From positions 601,759-665,758 of the forward strand of contig VZRN01001189.1 in NCBI GenBank assembly GCA_013397935.1: a stretch of 64,000 nt of DNA, read 5' to 3'. Made by a program: the position numbers and the translations under genes. How positions within the stretch are numbered: position 1 is the first letter of the stretch; each line of letters starts with the position of its first letter. The notes beneath the pieces were generated by a model that did not search any database, was not told the DNA's origin, and worked only from the letters and a program-made list of their open reading frames with translations. Source of the DNA: Dasyornis broadbenti. Its lineage: Eukaryota > Chordata > Aves > Passeriformes > Dasyornithidae. Shown piece by piece: positions 63,450-64,000 of the stretch.

Positions 63450-63740
63450 GAACAGAGTACAGTGGCTACAGAGAAGACTGTCAAGACTTTTCTTGCATAT
63501 GGGCAGTTAAAGGATGAAAGGCCAAGATGGGCACAAGTTGGACCAAGATATTAGGAAGAAATGTTCAGCCTTGAAAGTAGTGCTGCATTGCAGCAGGGTC
63601 TTGGAAAGGTTGTGAAATATCCATCACACCATATCTGGACAAGGCCCTGAGTAACCTTGTCTAATTTGGCCCCACTTTGGGGCTGGTGGTTAAACAAGAT
63701 GCCCTTCAGGTTTTCTCCAAGCTTTTGTGAGTCTTAAGAT
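63450..63740 (+). repeat. CR1 LINE 3' fragment, old
   Basis: In + orientation the sequence follows CR1: 'gggcacaagttggaccaaga', 'attaggaagaaatgttcagcc', 'gtcttggaaaggttgtgaaa', 'tctggacaaggccctgagtaacc', ending in a degraded octamer tail region. It is more diverged than the other copies and its limits are approximate. Confidence 0.7.
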
Positions 63741-63945
63741 ACACAGTAGTAGTTAAGATTTATGTCTAGAGTTCAAAATAAGTCTGAGAGGAGAAACTGA
63801 AATTTAGTTTCTATTGCCAAGGCTTTTTGTGTAAACTTAAAATACAAATAATTCAGAATATATTGTTATCAAAGAGAAATGCATCAGATCCATAATTAAC
63901 ATAAATGAGGCAAGAATTATTCTTTCAGCTGTTAAATAGTATCAG

Positions 63946-63978
<33 letters not shown>

Positions 63979-63979
63979 C
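63946..63979. repeat. Poly-T tract at the right edge
   Basis: About 30 T with one C, followed by 'cactttacctttcgtccaac'. Read on the minus strand it is sequence ending in a long A run, the form of a poly-A tail of a retroposed copy lying mostly outside the window. Confidence 0.8.
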
Positions 63980-64000
63980 ACTTTACCTTTCGTCCAACCA

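Larger units (their letters stand above)
59607..64000. other. Intron running off the right edge
   Basis: At least 4.4 kb. It is AT-rich and contains the old CR1 at 63450-63740 and the poly-T at 63946. I searched for the expected next CNH exon (core 'MGWGEKAIE') and found no match, so the C-terminal end of the protein is outside the window. Confidence 0.75.

Noticed and set aside
1..64000. CRISPR arrays, tRNA or rRNA genes, phage or bacterial systems
   Set aside because: No regularly spaced repeats, no cloverleaf or rRNA-like sequence seen, and the window is clearly vertebrate intron-exon DNA.

Overview
This window is vertebrate, almost certainly avian, nuclear DNA. Intron-rich coding sequence, canonical GT-AG splice sites and several CR1 LINE fragments (the dominant bird retroposon family) support this. 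There is no prokaryotic-style gene packing, operon or CRISPR array. I found no tRNA or rRNA gene.

The window is occupied by one multi-exon gene on the + strand, incomplete at both ends. I reconstructed 27 coding exons between 8895 and 59606. Their splice phases chain without a break and give 3355 nt, about 1118 codons. In order they encode: most of a STE20-type kinase domain (8895-23579, lacking only the N-terminus and glycine-rich loop); an acidic patch and a charged coiled coil (25309-28319); a poorly conserved Ser/Pro/Gln-rich linker (31749-50406); a conserved linker end beginning around 'KGSVVNVNPTN' (50687-50845); and a citron homology (CNH) domain (52480-59606), whose last part lies beyond base 64000. 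This is the architecture of the GCK-IV subfamily (MAP4K4, TNIK, MINK1, NRK).

The protein departs at many positions from the nearly invariant MAP4K4/TNIK/MINK1 kinase sequence, and several departures resemble mammalian NRK. My best identification is therefore avian NRK (NIK-related kinase). TNIK, MINK1 or MAP4K4, or an unnamed bird paralogue, remain alternatives.

Layout: 1-8894 is the preceding intron, with no exon seen. 8895-23579 holds eight kinase-domain exons. 25309-28319 holds the acidic and coiled-coil exons. 28320-50406 has widely spaced linker exons, including a 6.4 kb intron. 50687-59606 holds the conserved C-terminal exons. 59607-64000 is an intron running off the window. Repeats include five CR1 fragments, one with an internal deletion joining endonuclease-domain sequence to the 3' tail, and assorted homopolymer and microsatellite tracts. 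I saw no second protein-coding gene with convincing support. The most interesting signals are the divergent but catalytically intact kinase, the degenerate coiled coil and linker, and places where alternative splicing would keep or break the frame.
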